NCBI GenBank assembly: GCA_033060915.1
Contig: CM065383.1
Span: forward strand, 14,727,001-14,791,000
Source of the DNA: Euryodendron excelsum
Lineage: Eukaryota > Streptophyta > Magnoliopsida > Ericales > Pentaphylacaceae
Reading direction: 5' to 3'
Length of the DNA: 64,000 nt
The translations under genes were made by a program, and so were the position numbers. The notes below the pieces were generated by a model. That model saw only the letters and a list, made by a program, of their open reading frames with translations, made no database searches and was not told the origin of the DNA. Positions 34,704 through 46,469 of the stretch are shown piece by piece (within the stretch, counting starts at the first letter, position 1; every line of letters begins with the position of its first letter).

Positions 34704-35195
34704 GATAGTTTTGGACATGTATTAATCAAATACTCTTATGGTTGAATCTAAGGTGAATAGACATGTAGGTATTGCAAGAGCTGGGTAGGGTGATGGTTTA
34801 GTGCGTCTTGCCTACACGTAACCAACCTCCGAACTTAGGATCACTGTTTTCAAAAGACCAAAACAGAGTTATTTTCAAAAAAGGGCTTAAAAGTTTTTCA
34901 AAAGTTGTCAAACAATCTGTTTTCTTAAAAACCCTCCCTTGAGGAAGCATTTTCAAAATCTTTTTCAAAAACCCTAAGTGTAGTCTTCGGATGTGCTTAG
35001 TTTTAGGTGACCTAATTTACCTTAATCAAGTTAGGTGGGGATTCCGAATGTTTTCCAAAAGCCCTTTATTCAAATTAATTTTTAATTCAACCTAGTTGCA
35101 CTCATTCTTCTAGGAGGGTGAGTTCTAACGAGAGAGTACAATATTTTTTCTGCTTGTGTGTGTATTCCTCGAGTGCGAAAAATCTAGGCGCAACA

Positions 35196-35376
35196 CCCTT
35201 AAAACAAAATCCTAGTTCCGCCTTTAGTTGAAAGTATCCTAAACGTGGCACTCCTTAAAACAAAATTCTAGTTCCGCTCTTGGTTAAAAGTTTTCTAAAT
35301 GTTTCCGTGAGTTCCCAAAACTTTTCCAAGTGTTTCAAAAACTTTTTTCCAAAATTTAAAAACGAGTTTTGTATCG
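35196..35376. repeat. Spacer with a ~57-bp direct repeat
   Basis: 'ccttaaaacaaaatcctagttccgc' region at 35197 recurs at 35254 as a diverged copy ('aaattctagttccgct'). Only about 180 bp separate solo LTR B from the end of the Athila-like LTR; nothing else is visible. Confidence 0.55.
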
Positions 35377-36810
35377 TGACTACACCCAGAATATGGTAAT
35401 CTATTAACACCCAAGTGTAAGTGCAACGAAGCAGTAAATAAAATTCGGTAAGACCGGAGTCGATCCACAGGGAACAGTTATCAAAATATACAAAGTTAGG
35501 TGCTAAAATTCACCTACGATAAAAGATTAGATACTGACTAACCCATGCTAGATACTGTAGTGTTACAATGGCTTCAGTTGGAATCTAAGCTAACCTTCTT
35601 GAATTTCACCTTGAAAAGTACTGATGAGAATTGGACAATTATTACAGAAAATAATAACCAAACCAAAATAGTTTAATTTGTGAGGATTGATAATTGTAGA
35701 ACAAGATTTTAATTAAATTAAATAAAATACAATTGTTTTGGATTCAATTGATCCAATCACCTAATTCACCTGAAATTTCAAGAGAGATTTTGTAACTCAA
35801 ATTATTGGCTTCGTTTTGAGCAATTGATTCGGAAGATTAAGCTATTAGAACAAAAATCTAATAATAATTAAATCTGAAATAATAAAATTAAAGTTATAGA
35901 TTCATACAATCAATTTGTACAATAACTATACCAAACTAAGGTTGCATAGAAATTACTAAACTTAGTCAATAATCTAACTTTTCTTAAAGATCTAAAATTT
36001 AATTACTAAGAATTGAAAGATATTAAAGATAAAATAATGAAGACTCAATTACCTCTGTTGATATTCCAAAATACTCAGATGATCTTCACAATTGGCTTCA
36101 AGAATAAAACTAGCTACTCATAGTATCGAAAAAACCTGTCTTGAAAATTAATTTTATAAATAAAAAAGTTTATTACATTAGGATAAATGGTAAAGAGAAG
36201 ACTGAAAAATTTACTAGCTAAACATCTACTAACAAACTAATTGACTGCTAAGGAAGAATCAGCTTCTTTCCTTCTGCTCTCCTCCTTTCTGCCCTCTCTT
36301 TTTTTTTTTTGGCCTCTCCCCCTCCTCCTTTTATAGACTTTTGGGGAGATATTTTTTTCGTTTTTTTCTTTCTTTGCCGCCACCCCATCTCCTTCTTTTT
36401 TTTCTTCTTCGTTTCTTTCTTTTCCTCCTTGTCCTTGTCGGCAATAGCTCCTCCTACACACATATGATATATATTATAATAATAAAATATAATATAATAT
36501 ATCTAAAGTATAAGATATAATATAATACATCTAAAATAAAAGATATAATATAATATATAGAAAGTAAAAGATATATTATAATATATATAAAGTAGAAGAT
36601 AAAATATAATATATAAATATATATATATATATATATAATACAATATACAACCCACTCATATAGATAATGTACACTACCTTGCTTCATTTTATTTGGTTTT
36701 ATCTTCAAATATTCTTAAGGCGTGTAAAAAGTGAAAAATAACACACAAATAATAATTAAAATTAGCTTATAATTAGAGACTCCAATTGCACTTTTTTTAG
36801 AGTGTAATCA
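35377..36810 (-). repeat. 3' LTR of element F
   Basis: Read on the minus strand, it starts TGATTACACTC just after a G-run (36811-36817, the polypurine tract) and ends GGGTGTAGTCA. Near its end it carries 'tcgactccggtcttaccg', which is also in the LTRs of E at 45810 and 57753. An AT-rich minisatellite fills 36450-36655. Confidence 0.65.
36450..36655. repeat. AT-rich minisatellite, unit ~35 bp, plus (TA)n
   Basis: Four to five imperfect units contain 'agatataatataatatat' with 'aaagta' spacers, and (AT)n follows at 36617-36640. It lies in the LTR of F. Confidence 0.7.
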
Positions 36811-37034
36811 CCCCCCCACCCAAAACTAAGTTTTTACTAGTTTCTAGTAAACAAATAAATACATTTAAAAGATAAAAAGATATGTTCTACTTTTGTATGA
36901 ACCACGAGTACATTTAACCTATGCACCAAGCCCTTAAACCCCTTGATTAATCCTAGTGGACAAGTGGTGTTTCGTGAGGGTTTCTAGTGATGGTATCCAT
37001 AAACATCAAAATGTGGTCTACAAGTGAGGATAAT
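36811..37034 (-). other. End of the 3' noncoding region of F
   Basis: Minus-strand words 'gatgtttatggataccatca' and 'aaaccctcacgaaacacca' match the corresponding part of E (56352-56395). The region is noncoding and borders the polypurine tract. Confidence 0.65.
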
Positions 37035-40000
37035 TGTCGCGCCTCGATTTTTCGCACTTAAGAAAAATACAGTGCTCTCTCGTTAGAACTCATCCTCTTA
37101 GAAGGATGAGTGCGACTAAGTTTAAATTAGAAATTAATTTTGAATAAGGATTTTTAGAAAAGGTTTTGAGTCACCACCTGACTTGATTAAGGTGAGTTAG
37201 GTCACTTAAAGCTAAGCAATCCGAAGATTAAACTTAGGGTTTTTTTAAAAAGGTTTTGAAAACTTCCTCAAGAGAGTGTTTTTAAGAAAATAAGTTGTTT
37301 GGCAACCTTTGAAAATATTTAAGCCCATTTTGAAAATAACTCTATTTTGGTCTTTGAAAACAGTGATTTAGGATTAGAGGTTGGTTACGTGCAGGGAAAA
37401 TATCATAAGTTCATCACCCTACCTTGTACCTACATGTCTATTCACCCTAGACCCACTCATTTAGAATCTTTGATTGTCCACTGTCCAATTATATCCATTT
37501 TAAAAATAATTTTGGGAAAGAAGCTTAATATGATGTATGATATGTAAGTGCAAGAAAAATATTAGATTTTGAAAATAAATTTGAAAAGAGAGATTGGATT
37601 TTGAAAATAGATTTGAAGAAAAGATTTGAAGCTTGAAAAAGGTTATAGCAATTAGAAACTTGAAAAAGGTTGTAGAATTGGAAACTTGAAAAGATTGTGG
37701 AATTGAAAACTTGAAAAAAATTGTAACCGCACTTATGGGGGTTGCCTACGTATCCCTTTGTTATAAATCAGATCAGTTGTAGTTCAGACTAGAGTCAGAT
37801 TAAAAATAGATACTTTGATGTTTTTAAAAAGTTTAACTTGAAAAGATTTGATTTGAAAAGAGTATGACTTGAACTTTAAATAGAATATTTGAAATTGAAC
37901 TTTGATTTGAAATTGAGGAGTAGAACTAGGACTTGATTTGGAAAGATTAAGATTTGAAAATATTTTGACTTAAATTGAAGTTTGAAAACCAACTTGGTTT
38001 AGAAAAGAGTTTTTGAAAGGAGTTGAAGCTTCCTAATTTTAGGGTTAGGGTTGAACTAGGCTTTAGGTAACCTAAGGTTGGAACATGTAATTGGATTAGA
38101 AAATATTTGACTTAGACTTGAAAAAGTTGGATTAAAAAAAGCTTGAGTTTAGAAAACTTAGAGTTAGGAAAGATTGAAAAAGATTTGATTGGATTTAGAA
38201 ACACTTGACTTGAAATGACTTGTAAAGATTTGACTTGAAATAGTTTAGAAAGTCAAAGTTTAGAAAAGATTGAATTTTAGAAATCTTTGAATTTAGTAAA
38301 GTTTCAAAATAGGAAAGTTTTCAAATTAGGAAAGTTTTCAAATTAGGAAAGTTTTCAAATTAGAAAATATTTGAATTTGAAAATTTTCGTTTTAGGGAAA
38401 TTTGAATTTGAAAATTTTTGAATTTGGAAGGTTTTTAATTTAGAAATATTTGAAATTAGGAAAGTTTTAGAATTTGGAAGGATTGAAATTTAGAAAGGTT
38501 TGAAATAAGGAAATGTTGGAATTAGGAAATGTTGGAATTATGAAAGGTTTGAATTAAGAAAGATTTAATTCTTATTTCCTAAAGTAGAATATTAGATTTT
38601 ATTTCCAAAAACTAGATAATTTGATTTGGTTTTTAAAATTGGAGGATTTGATCTAGTTTCCTAATTGAGAAGATTTGATCTAGTTTCCTAAATTGGAAGA
38701 TTAGATTTTGACATGGAATTGGAAAGGTTGAGTTTTTGAAAATCTTAGATTTGGAAATTTATGATTTGGTGAAAAAAAAAAAGATTTTGAAAATCTAAGA
38801 TTTGATGTAGAAGATAATTTTTGAAAACCTATGACTTGAGGCAAAATAAGAAGTCATGATTTTGGGAAAGAGAACTAGGATTTTCTAACAAGGATTCTAG
38901 GGCTTGACTTAGACTCCAAGAAAAAGAGTTTTTGGAAAGGAGATCTTTGAAAAGAGTTTTTGGGAAAAAGATTTTTTAAGAGAGTTTTTAGAAAGTATAT
39001 TTTTTAAGAGAGTTTTTGGAAGAAAGTTTAAAAAACAATTTGGAAAAGGGCTTGAATATGGACTTTTGAAATCTTTTGAATGTCTCACTTTCTTAAAACG
39101 ATTCTAACCATTAAAAGATTAGAACCATTCTAAGTTGGTGGTTTTAAAAATAATATAAATTTGAAATATGGACCATAATGATCACTTTGAATATCACACA
39201 TTCTTAAAACAACCCTAACCATTGAATGAGTAGAATTATCTTATGATTGTGGTTTTGATGAAAAACAATTTAGGGTTTACATCCAAAATATGGACCTTGA
39301 TGGTCATAATAAATATAACACTTTTCTAAAAACAGCCCTAACCATGGAATGATTAGAATCACTCTAGGATTGTGATTTTGAAAACAAGTTTGAAAAAGAG
39401 ATTTTGAATGCAAGTTTTGAAAGAGAGTTTTGATGCAAGTTTTGAAAGATAATTTTGATGCAAGTTTTGAAAGATAATTTTGAAAAACAATTTTGGATGA
39501 ATGTATGAATATGATATGCACAATGCAATAGGATCGTAAATATACAAAGATAGGCTTCACCACATATTCAAGGGGGCCAAACATAATGACCTTCAACAAT
39601 TCTTCTTAGGCATGAATCGGGGAGTCCCTTGTTTCAAACATGCAAGAAAGGGAGGTAGAAGATGGGGGATTAAAATAGAAGAAAACCTAAGTGGGTTAGG
39701 AGAGATAAGAGAAAAGGGGGATTTACATAAAAATAAATCGAAAGCCTATCTCGTCTTCTTCTTGCTTTGTTTGCTTTGCTTTGCTTTACTTGGACTTTGA
39801 TAACCTTAGAATTGTAGCACCTTGAGTCTTCAATAAAGGCTTTAGAAGGCTTGTGTTTGAGTATATAAAGTGTATAGATGTTAGGATTTGAGTTTATGGA
39901 GGCTAAGGCTTAAAGAGGCTAAAGAGGGCTAGGGTTTGGAGAGACTTTGAGCTCTGAATTTTGAGAAACAGAGTTTTTGAACTAAGTTTGCGGACACTTT

Positions 40001-41705
40001 TCACGTAGGTAGAGGGTCTGTATTTATAGACAACTGCAATAGCCTGGTGCCTGTTGCAGTGGTGCCAAGGCAAAAAAAACCACTAACGCCACTAGGAGTG
40101 ACGCCAAGCCATATTCTGGCTTGGCACAGTGGCGCCAGCCACTTAGGAAAGTTTTAAGGTAGCAAGAAACGTATTTTTCGACCCTTGGGACGCAAGGCAA
40201 AAGATTTAGGCGCCTGTACTAGTGACTACTATACAATTTTTGGCTTGGCTCCACTATGAGTGACTTTGGAAAGTTCGGGATTGATCCGGAAGTTCTGAGG
40301 AACCAAAATTGACTGGGAATGGACGGGAAACCTTGAGAGACTGTCTTGGTGGTAACTAGCTTGAGAAGCAATGCCAGAGTGTTTGAAAAGGTTAACAGCT
40401 CGTCAGGGGCAAAATGGTCAATTGAATTGGAAAAATACCGGAATGAACTCAGAGTGACCCGTGAAAAGGCTTAAAGGTTAGAAAAACTATAAGAGTATTC
40501 TGGAAGATTACCGGTTTGATACCCAGAGCCGGTATGATTAGAAAGGATGATCGGCTCACTAGGGGCAAAATTGTCATTTCACACTGGGTTTGCTGGAATA
40601 GACTCTAAATGATCCAAAAAAAAGTTTAAAGGTTAGAAATACTATTAGAACTATCCTTGGGAGGTAACCAGTTTAATACACAAAGCCGGTATGATTCCCG
40701 AAGGCAATCAGATGCCTAAGAGCGAAATGGTCATTTTGACCGAATAGTCTCAGAATTGGTCTGGAATCGATTGGAAGGCACATGAACATGCCGGATTGTC
40801 TTTGGAACAATCTTGGAAGGGTGGACTTATCGCTTTGAGGACTTAGGTACTTTTTCGTGAAACGTGCCGAAAAAGGCCCAAGAGGTAGTTTGGTCATTTT
40901 TTACCGAAGTGGGCTAGCAAGCATTGGTGCTGACCTAGGTTTTGAGTGTTTCCGTCACTTTGATGGTGTGTGATGAGTTTCTTTCCAAAGGTATCTCATC
41001 CTTTGGTAAACGTGCCATGGCCAAGAGGCGAGTTCGGTCTCGTGACATAGGGGGTTTGTTGGCAACTCCCAATGTCAGCCTATTTGCAAGTGTTTCTGTC
41101 ACTTTGACGGTTGCGATGCTTGTGAGTGTTACCATCACTCCAACGGTGTGTGTTCATTCTGGAGACTACCTGATCTCGAGAAGCTGCTACATGGACTTAT
41201 CGTCTGAGGAATCAACTTTCTCGAAAGACATGCCAGATAATGGACATTCTTTGTTGGCAGGCTAGCAAGCGCCAGAAGTGAACCGTTCTACCATCTTGGG
41301 GACTTGGGTTTCGTCTTGGTCGACAAGTTTGAAGGGACTTACCGTTTCAAGGAGTTTTCTCAGTAAATGTGTCAAACTGAATGGACTTACCTTCTGAAGG
41401 ATTAGCTTTCTCGAAAGATGTGCCTATTTGAGTTCGATTGGTCTTGACTGAAATTGAAACTAGAATTGAGTTTGAAATAGGGACTTACCGTCTTTAGGAA
41501 GACGTGTCAGCTGAAAATGGACCAAGCAATGCCCCAAGGGCATTTCGGTCATTTTGCCTCTATTGGGCATAATGGGCCCGTGAAGAGATCAATTGACTAG
41601 ATTGAATTTGAGAAACTGGTTTTGACTTCAATGTGTCTGTGTCAGTTTGAATGTGAGTTTGGTAGGGCTAGAGATTGCTGAGAGGGCAAAAATGGGGTGC
41701 TTATA
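37035..41705 (-). mobile_element. Giant solo LTR C (4.67 kb)
   Basis: Read on the minus strand it begins TATAAGCACCCC and ends GGCGCGACA. The plus-strand flanks are ataat on both sides (37030-37034 and 41706-41710), a perfect 5-bp target duplication. TATAAATA is at 40028-40021 on the minus strand. Islands shared with A and B include 'gtttcaaacatgcaag' (39630), 'ggcttcaccacata' (39552), GTTGCCTACGTATCC (37741) and 'cttgattaaggtgagttagg' (37182). The part between is drifted 'ttagaaaagatttga' repeats. No protein-coding capacity is seen. It lies in the 3' region of F. Confidence 0.8.
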
Positions 41706-41710
41706 ATAAT

Positions 41711-43297
41711 GAGAAAAAAATATTACATGTATCATAACACAAGTATATTTTTTATATCCTACTCGTTAATACACAAGCAAGATAATGTTTTAAAACAACA
41801 AATGAGAGGCTTTTGTGTGTGTGTGATCATTACAAGATAAGAAAAGTATTACAATATAAAACCACAAATACATCCTTTAAGTTTTGATTCAATCTCACTG
41901 GATACTCTCTCAGAAAGAAAGAACATAGGCATCTCACACCAGTTGTCCTGATAAAAGAGTAAATGTAATGAAAAATCAAAACAGACAACTATAAAAAAAA
42001 AAAAGACGTGAATATATAAAGTAAGAGACGACTTGGCATAACTCTATGAAAGAATACTCAATGTTAAAATCACACAAGCAACTAATAAGTGAATTTTCTA
42101 CGAAGTGAATGAACAAACAATGTACACATCAAATTTTCAAAGACTTTATTCAGGTTGTAACTTGGCTATGAGGTATTAGGTAGGGAGATAGAAAGGATAA
42201 AAAGCTCAAAACATGTGTGATCAATGAATGTGTGATCAATGAATGAATTGATCAATAAATACATACTTTCAATTTTTCTATTTCATTTGATTAGACAGGA
42301 TTTTTTTTTTTTAACAACCAACCTCTTATTCTTTTTTTTTTCTTTTTCGTACTTCCCCTTTTCCTTTGTTTTTTTTTCTTTCCTTCGTTGCTAATTTTTT
42401 TTTCATATTGCAAATAGATCATCTCCTTTCTCAATTCAACTTGTACAAGCAAAGATACTTATGTTTTCGTATTTAGAAATAAAAATTTAGTAATGATATA
42501 TGTAGCAAGAAACAAATAAATAAGCTTAAAGATGGTTCTAAGGGAATAATGTTAACAAAGAAATTTATGGCTTAAATATTCAAAGATGGCCTCGATTTAT
42601 TTTTGAAAGTGCATAATAGTTCAAGGTTATAAAAATAAAACATATTCAATTACCATAACAATTCAAACAATTGAGTCAAATTCAAGTATAATGGAGTTAT
42701 TGATAGAATGATGTGAAAGAAACTCATCAAGAGTAAATGTAAACACTCCAAAAGGCGTGATTGACTTTAAAGCTCACTTGGTAAATAATCTCTACTTTGT
42801 AAAGATGATACTTTAGAATATATAACAATACTAAACTTATCATGAGATGATAGTAAGTGATGTAAAATAGCCTCTTTTTATGTGTTAAGATAAAATCTTG
42901 CAATTGTATTAAAAAGAAAGAATAAAAAAAAAAACTGTGCTAAGATAAATGAAAACATGTTTCAACAAATTCTCAAAATCTACAATTGCATTTCACTAAT
43001 GATAGTGGAAAACAGTAAAAGGTATGCAAACTTCTGGTAAGATCTCAAGGTAGTAGATAAATTTCATTACATCACCTAAGAATAACACAAGCCAATAAGA
43101 GTCCAAGTATAGTTCGCACGATCCTTTGTTGTTTGTACGCTTTGTTGCTATTGTTATTTTTTTTTTGTTTTTTATTATTATTATTTTTTTTGAAAACCTA
43201 CCAAAATAAACACAAACAATCTGCAAAATATATTTACAGATAAATTAAATAAGTAATTTTAAAATAAAAATAAATACACAAACACACTGTATAACGG
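41711..43297 (-). other. 3' noncoding region of element F
   Basis: AT-rich with long pyrimidine runs on the plus strand (42300-42420), that is, a purine-rich tract in element orientation. The same kind of tract lies at 55650-55800 in E. No coding frame is seen. Confidence 0.5.
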
Positions 43298-43675
43298 TTA
43301 AGTATGACAAAGTCTAGCTAAATTTTTAACATCCAAATCAAGGTAGTCTATAGTTTTAGTGAAACCATGATGTATTAATGCCTCAGCATTTACTTTACCT
43401 TTAATATTGTCTAAGTAAACCATCTGATTCTCTAACATTAATCGGTTGCTCCCTTTGCAATGTTTGTTCACACATGTGTGTCTAGCACAGTGGTAACATC
43501 TATTAAGCCTTTTCGCTATTCTCTTACAGGCCAGAATATTGCGACCAACAAGAGGTTGAAGTTGTTTCTCTTTAAGCTCAACTCTCCTCACCAATCTTAC
43601 ACGGCGAATTATTTCGCCACTGGCACCGAGTGAAAGTATCAGATTAACAACACGCAAATGCAAGCACTCTACCAT
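43298..43675 (-). CDS. Unrecognised 125-residue Cys-rich frame in the 3' region of F
   Basis: An uninterrupted frame lies where Athila elements carry their env-like gene. I do not recognise it. It is basic in the middle (RRVRLVRRVELKEK) and has a Cys/His cluster near residues 69-84 (CYHCARHTCVNKHC), spaced like a small zinc-binding module. The N-terminal half has LHLRVVNLILSLGASGE. It does not resemble the env-like frame of E at 53506. It could be chance, a captured host exon ('ctttgtgatcag' and 'tttgcatag' lie just upstream) or a diverged element protein. Confidence that it is a real gene is low. Confidence 0.25.
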   Translation of the reverse strand: MVECLHLRVVNLILSLGASGEIIRRVRLVRRVELKEKQLQPLVGRNILACKRIAKRLNRCYHCARHTCVNKHCKGSNRLMLENQMVYLDNIKGKVNAEALIHHGFTKTIDYLDLDVKNLARLCHT

Positions 43676-44019
43676 CTATGCAAAGCCATAACTGTTCTTT
43701 AACGTCTGCTGATCACAAAGACAAAAGTAAAAATCAAAATAAATAATAGAAAATGACGAACCAAATGATAGAAAAATGAATGTGGCCTTCCTCCCTAACG
43801 AAATAATAGTCACGACCACGAGGCGAAAATGGAAGGAAAAGGGTGGGAGACAAACATTTGGGGGGGGGGGGGGGGGGAAGAAAGTTCTCTTCCCTCCAAC
43901 TAAAGATAAACTAGCTACCAAAACAAATAAATAAACTAAACTAACTGTACAAACTGATTGGGTGTTGCTTCTACTCAAGCAATGGTGGATCCATAAGATC
44001 CACACTTTCAATCAAACTT

Positions 44020-44597
44020 ACAAAGTTCTCTAAGTAGGGCTTCAGTCTTTGCCTATTAACTTCAAAAACATTCCCATTGCTGGAATTCTTAATTCTACCG
44101 CTCGTGCGGTGACACATCTCTTACCAGATAAGGTCCAGACCATTTACTTTTCAATTTGCCTGAAAACAAGTGTAACCGGAAATTGTAAAGCAATATTTTT
44201 TGACCGACCTAAAATGATTTATGAATGATGTGTTGGTCATGGAATGTTTTCATCTTGAACTTAGAGATCTTTGCATTCTTATAGGTATCATGTCAGAGTT
44301 CCTCAATTTCATTAAGTTGTAGCTTCCTAGTTTGACAAGCCGCATCTATGTTCTCATTAAATTGGCCCAATAGACTTTGTGCTCAATTTTCATCAAAAGG
44401 TGACATGATTTCCCATACACAAGCCTGTAAGTAGAAGCACCTAACACAATTTTGTAAGTAGTTCTATAAGCTCAAAGTGTATCCACTAACCTTAAAGACC
44501 AGTTCTTATGGTTAGGATTAACAGTTTTCTCAAGAATGTGCTTAATCTCCCGGTTAGCTAACTCAACTTAGCTACTAGTTTAGGGATGATGAGGTGA
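44020..44597 (-). pseudogene. Element F integrase, C-terminal part
   Basis: Reads PHHP, then [19 protein letters not shown], which holds the last catalytic Glu of the DDE set, then the AYRTTYKIVLGAS block. The C-terminal end reads SSNGNVFEVNRQRLKPYLEN with stops and frame changes between. The same blocks occur in E at 51290-51850. The left edge is the insertion point of E; the N-terminal half continues at 57838. Confidence 0.85.
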
Positions 44598-44602
44598 ACT
44601 AA

Positions 44603-45899
44603 TGATTACATTGTAGAAGTGTAATTACAAACCTTTAATTCATATTTTGTTAGACTTAGTGCATTGTTAATTGCTTTAATTTAGATAAGTTTTTTTATGA
44701 TAGTGTTTTTGTTTGGTTTTATAGGTTAGGGGACCTAAAAGGGTGAAAAGGAAGCAAGAATGGTTAAGGGGAATGCGCAGCCATCAAACCGGAGAATGGA
44801 AGTGGATGCTGTCTCGGTATTTTGGATATAAATTTTGACTCCGACATCCGATTGAGCTGATTTTTGCAGCATTGGAAAGAAAACTTCAAGATCTACAACT
44901 TTATCTATAATGTGCGTTGGCTATATCCGATTCTAAAGTGGTCAAAACTGAGCAATGAAAATCTGGTTCGCTGTAGACCATTTCAACGACCGGTTTGGCC
45001 GTTCCAACGATCAAAAGAGTGGTCCAGCCGTTCCAACAACCTGGGAGGCATTCCAATGGCCTGGCCCCGCGATTTTTTGACTCCTTATTTAGTTTTCTAA
45101 CCCTATTTAAAGCCTTTGTAACCCTAATTCGGGGGGAGCCATTCTAAACCTGATTGTAGAGTTTTTTGAGAGTTTTTAGAGAGATTAGCTAGGTTTATGA
45201 TTTTTCTTCCAATTCTTTATAATCAAACATCTTATTTTCTCTATACAAATCAAGATTTATTCATGGCTTCGCGTAGCTAACCAACTCTTGGCATGGGAAT
45301 GTGAAGATTGAAGGATTTTGTGAGATTGATCAAGGTAATCCAAGAACTTTAACATTTTCATCATTCCTTCTCAAATCTTCACGTGTTGTTGAGATTCTTC
45401 TCTTGAAATCAAGATTTCTTGATCATATTCTTGAGCCATTATACACAAATTGAGTTTTGGAATATTGGTTGCTAGAATCCCTGATAAGAACGCTTTGAAA
45501 CCCAATTTCTTATGAATTCTCAAGAACCCATCAAGATTCAAATCAATTTTCATTGACAAATCTTCCGATTCAACAACACTCTTGTAGTTGTTGAATTGAG
45601 TTAAAATACCTTGATCAATTGCACATGCACCCAACAGTTGGATTGTTTCCCACTAAGATTCTTCTATTTATTATTTATAAACGAATTCAAATCTAGTTTT
45701 CCTAAACAATCGAATCAATCAAGAATATATTTTTTTCCTACTTTTCTTTTTGGTGAGTTTTCCACAAATCTTCGATTTCGAAGCGAGTTCAATAGACCCT
45801 TCGCAATTCCTTGAGGTTCGACTCCGGTCTTACCGGGTATTTATTATCTCGCACATCCTGCACTTCGAATTACATCACAAGCAATTTTGGAGCAAGTCA
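44603..45899 (+). repeat. 5' LTR of element E
   Basis: 1297 bp, starting TGATTACATTG and ending GCAAGTCA. A cluster of 'gttccaacg' words at 44978-45055 precedes a TATA-like 'ctatttaaag' (45103-45112). The 3' part carries 'ttcgactccggtcttaccgg'. An antisense frame of 87 codons (45371-45634) is matched in the other LTR. Confidence 0.88.
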
Positions 45900-45905
45900 A
45901 GTATT

Positions 45906-45925
45906 TTGGCACCATTGTCGGGGAA
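45906..45925 (+). promoter_or_regulatory. Primer-binding site, tRNA-Asp type
   Basis: 'ttggcaccattgtcggggaa' resembles the Athila consensus TGGCGCCGTTGCCGGGGA, with C-to-T type changes. It begins 7 bp after the LTR end. Confidence 0.75.
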
Positions 45926-46469
45926 CTGAAAGCAAAAGGTGCTAGAACCCTGTACCAAAAGATTGTTCAACACAGGCGGAATTCTAATCCATCATCTACA
46001 CCGAAAGTCACGAAAGCTCACATTCAGTAACTTTGTTCCACCTTTAGTTAGGTCCTTCTTTGTGAGCATATAAGAGATTTTTATTTCTTTTATTTATTTT
46101 AATTTTATTTTATGTTAGGATTGCTTGTTTTTATTTTATTTTATTTTTCTTTCATATTGCATTTAGTTAGGTAGGTGATAGAGGTGGCTAGGATTTTATG
46201 CTAATTGTTTATCGATGGTACTGTTTTTGCATACAGAGACTGGAAGTGTCAGTTGGATTATGATTGAATTGGTGGTTTATTCTGTGAAGATTGGTGGTTC
46301 GGTTGGACTTGATTTCTTGTGTATGGTGTGTTGAGGCTTGATGCCTAATCTATTTGTTGCATTGTGCATTTGCATGTTAGTTTGGTTACGAGGCCCTAGT
46401 CGTAGATTGCAACGGGTAGACACTCACACACAATCTCCATTCATAAATCGTTCATTGTTGACCGACTTT

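Larger units (their letters stand above)
28880..35195 (+). mobile_element. Giant solo LTR B, with a nested SIRE-like solo LTR
   Basis: It begins TATAAGCACCCC and ends GGCGCAACA, flanked by ccctt on the right and by ccctt plus one extra t on the left, so a 5-bp target duplication is likely. Without the 1549-bp insertion at 33155-34703 it is about 4.77 kb, close to A (4799) and C (4671). The TATA box TATAAATAC is at 30418-30426. Blocks shared with A and C include the 'cttgcatgcttgaaac' word (30871), 'ttatgtggtaaagcct' (30990), 'gggtgcggtca' (32871) and 'accttaatcaagttaggtgg' (35019). From 31300 to 33120 the sequence is a drifted run of 'tttcctaaa' and 'caaaactttc' words. No coding capacity is seen. 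Confidence 0.75.

Noticed and set aside
35196..35376. Internal region and primer site following LTR B, making B a 5' LTR
   Set aside because: The bases after B repeat its left flank (ccctt), no tRNA complement is seen, and an unrelated LTR follows within 180 bp.
36237..36463. Lys/Glu-rich minus-strand frames
   Set aside because: They arise from a polypyrimidine tract in the LTR of element F, with two overlapping frames of equal quality and no domain.
43860..43877. Run of 18 G, possible quadruplex or special signal
   Set aside because: A homopolymer in the decayed 3' region of F; its length is uncertain in any assembly and nothing around it suggests function.
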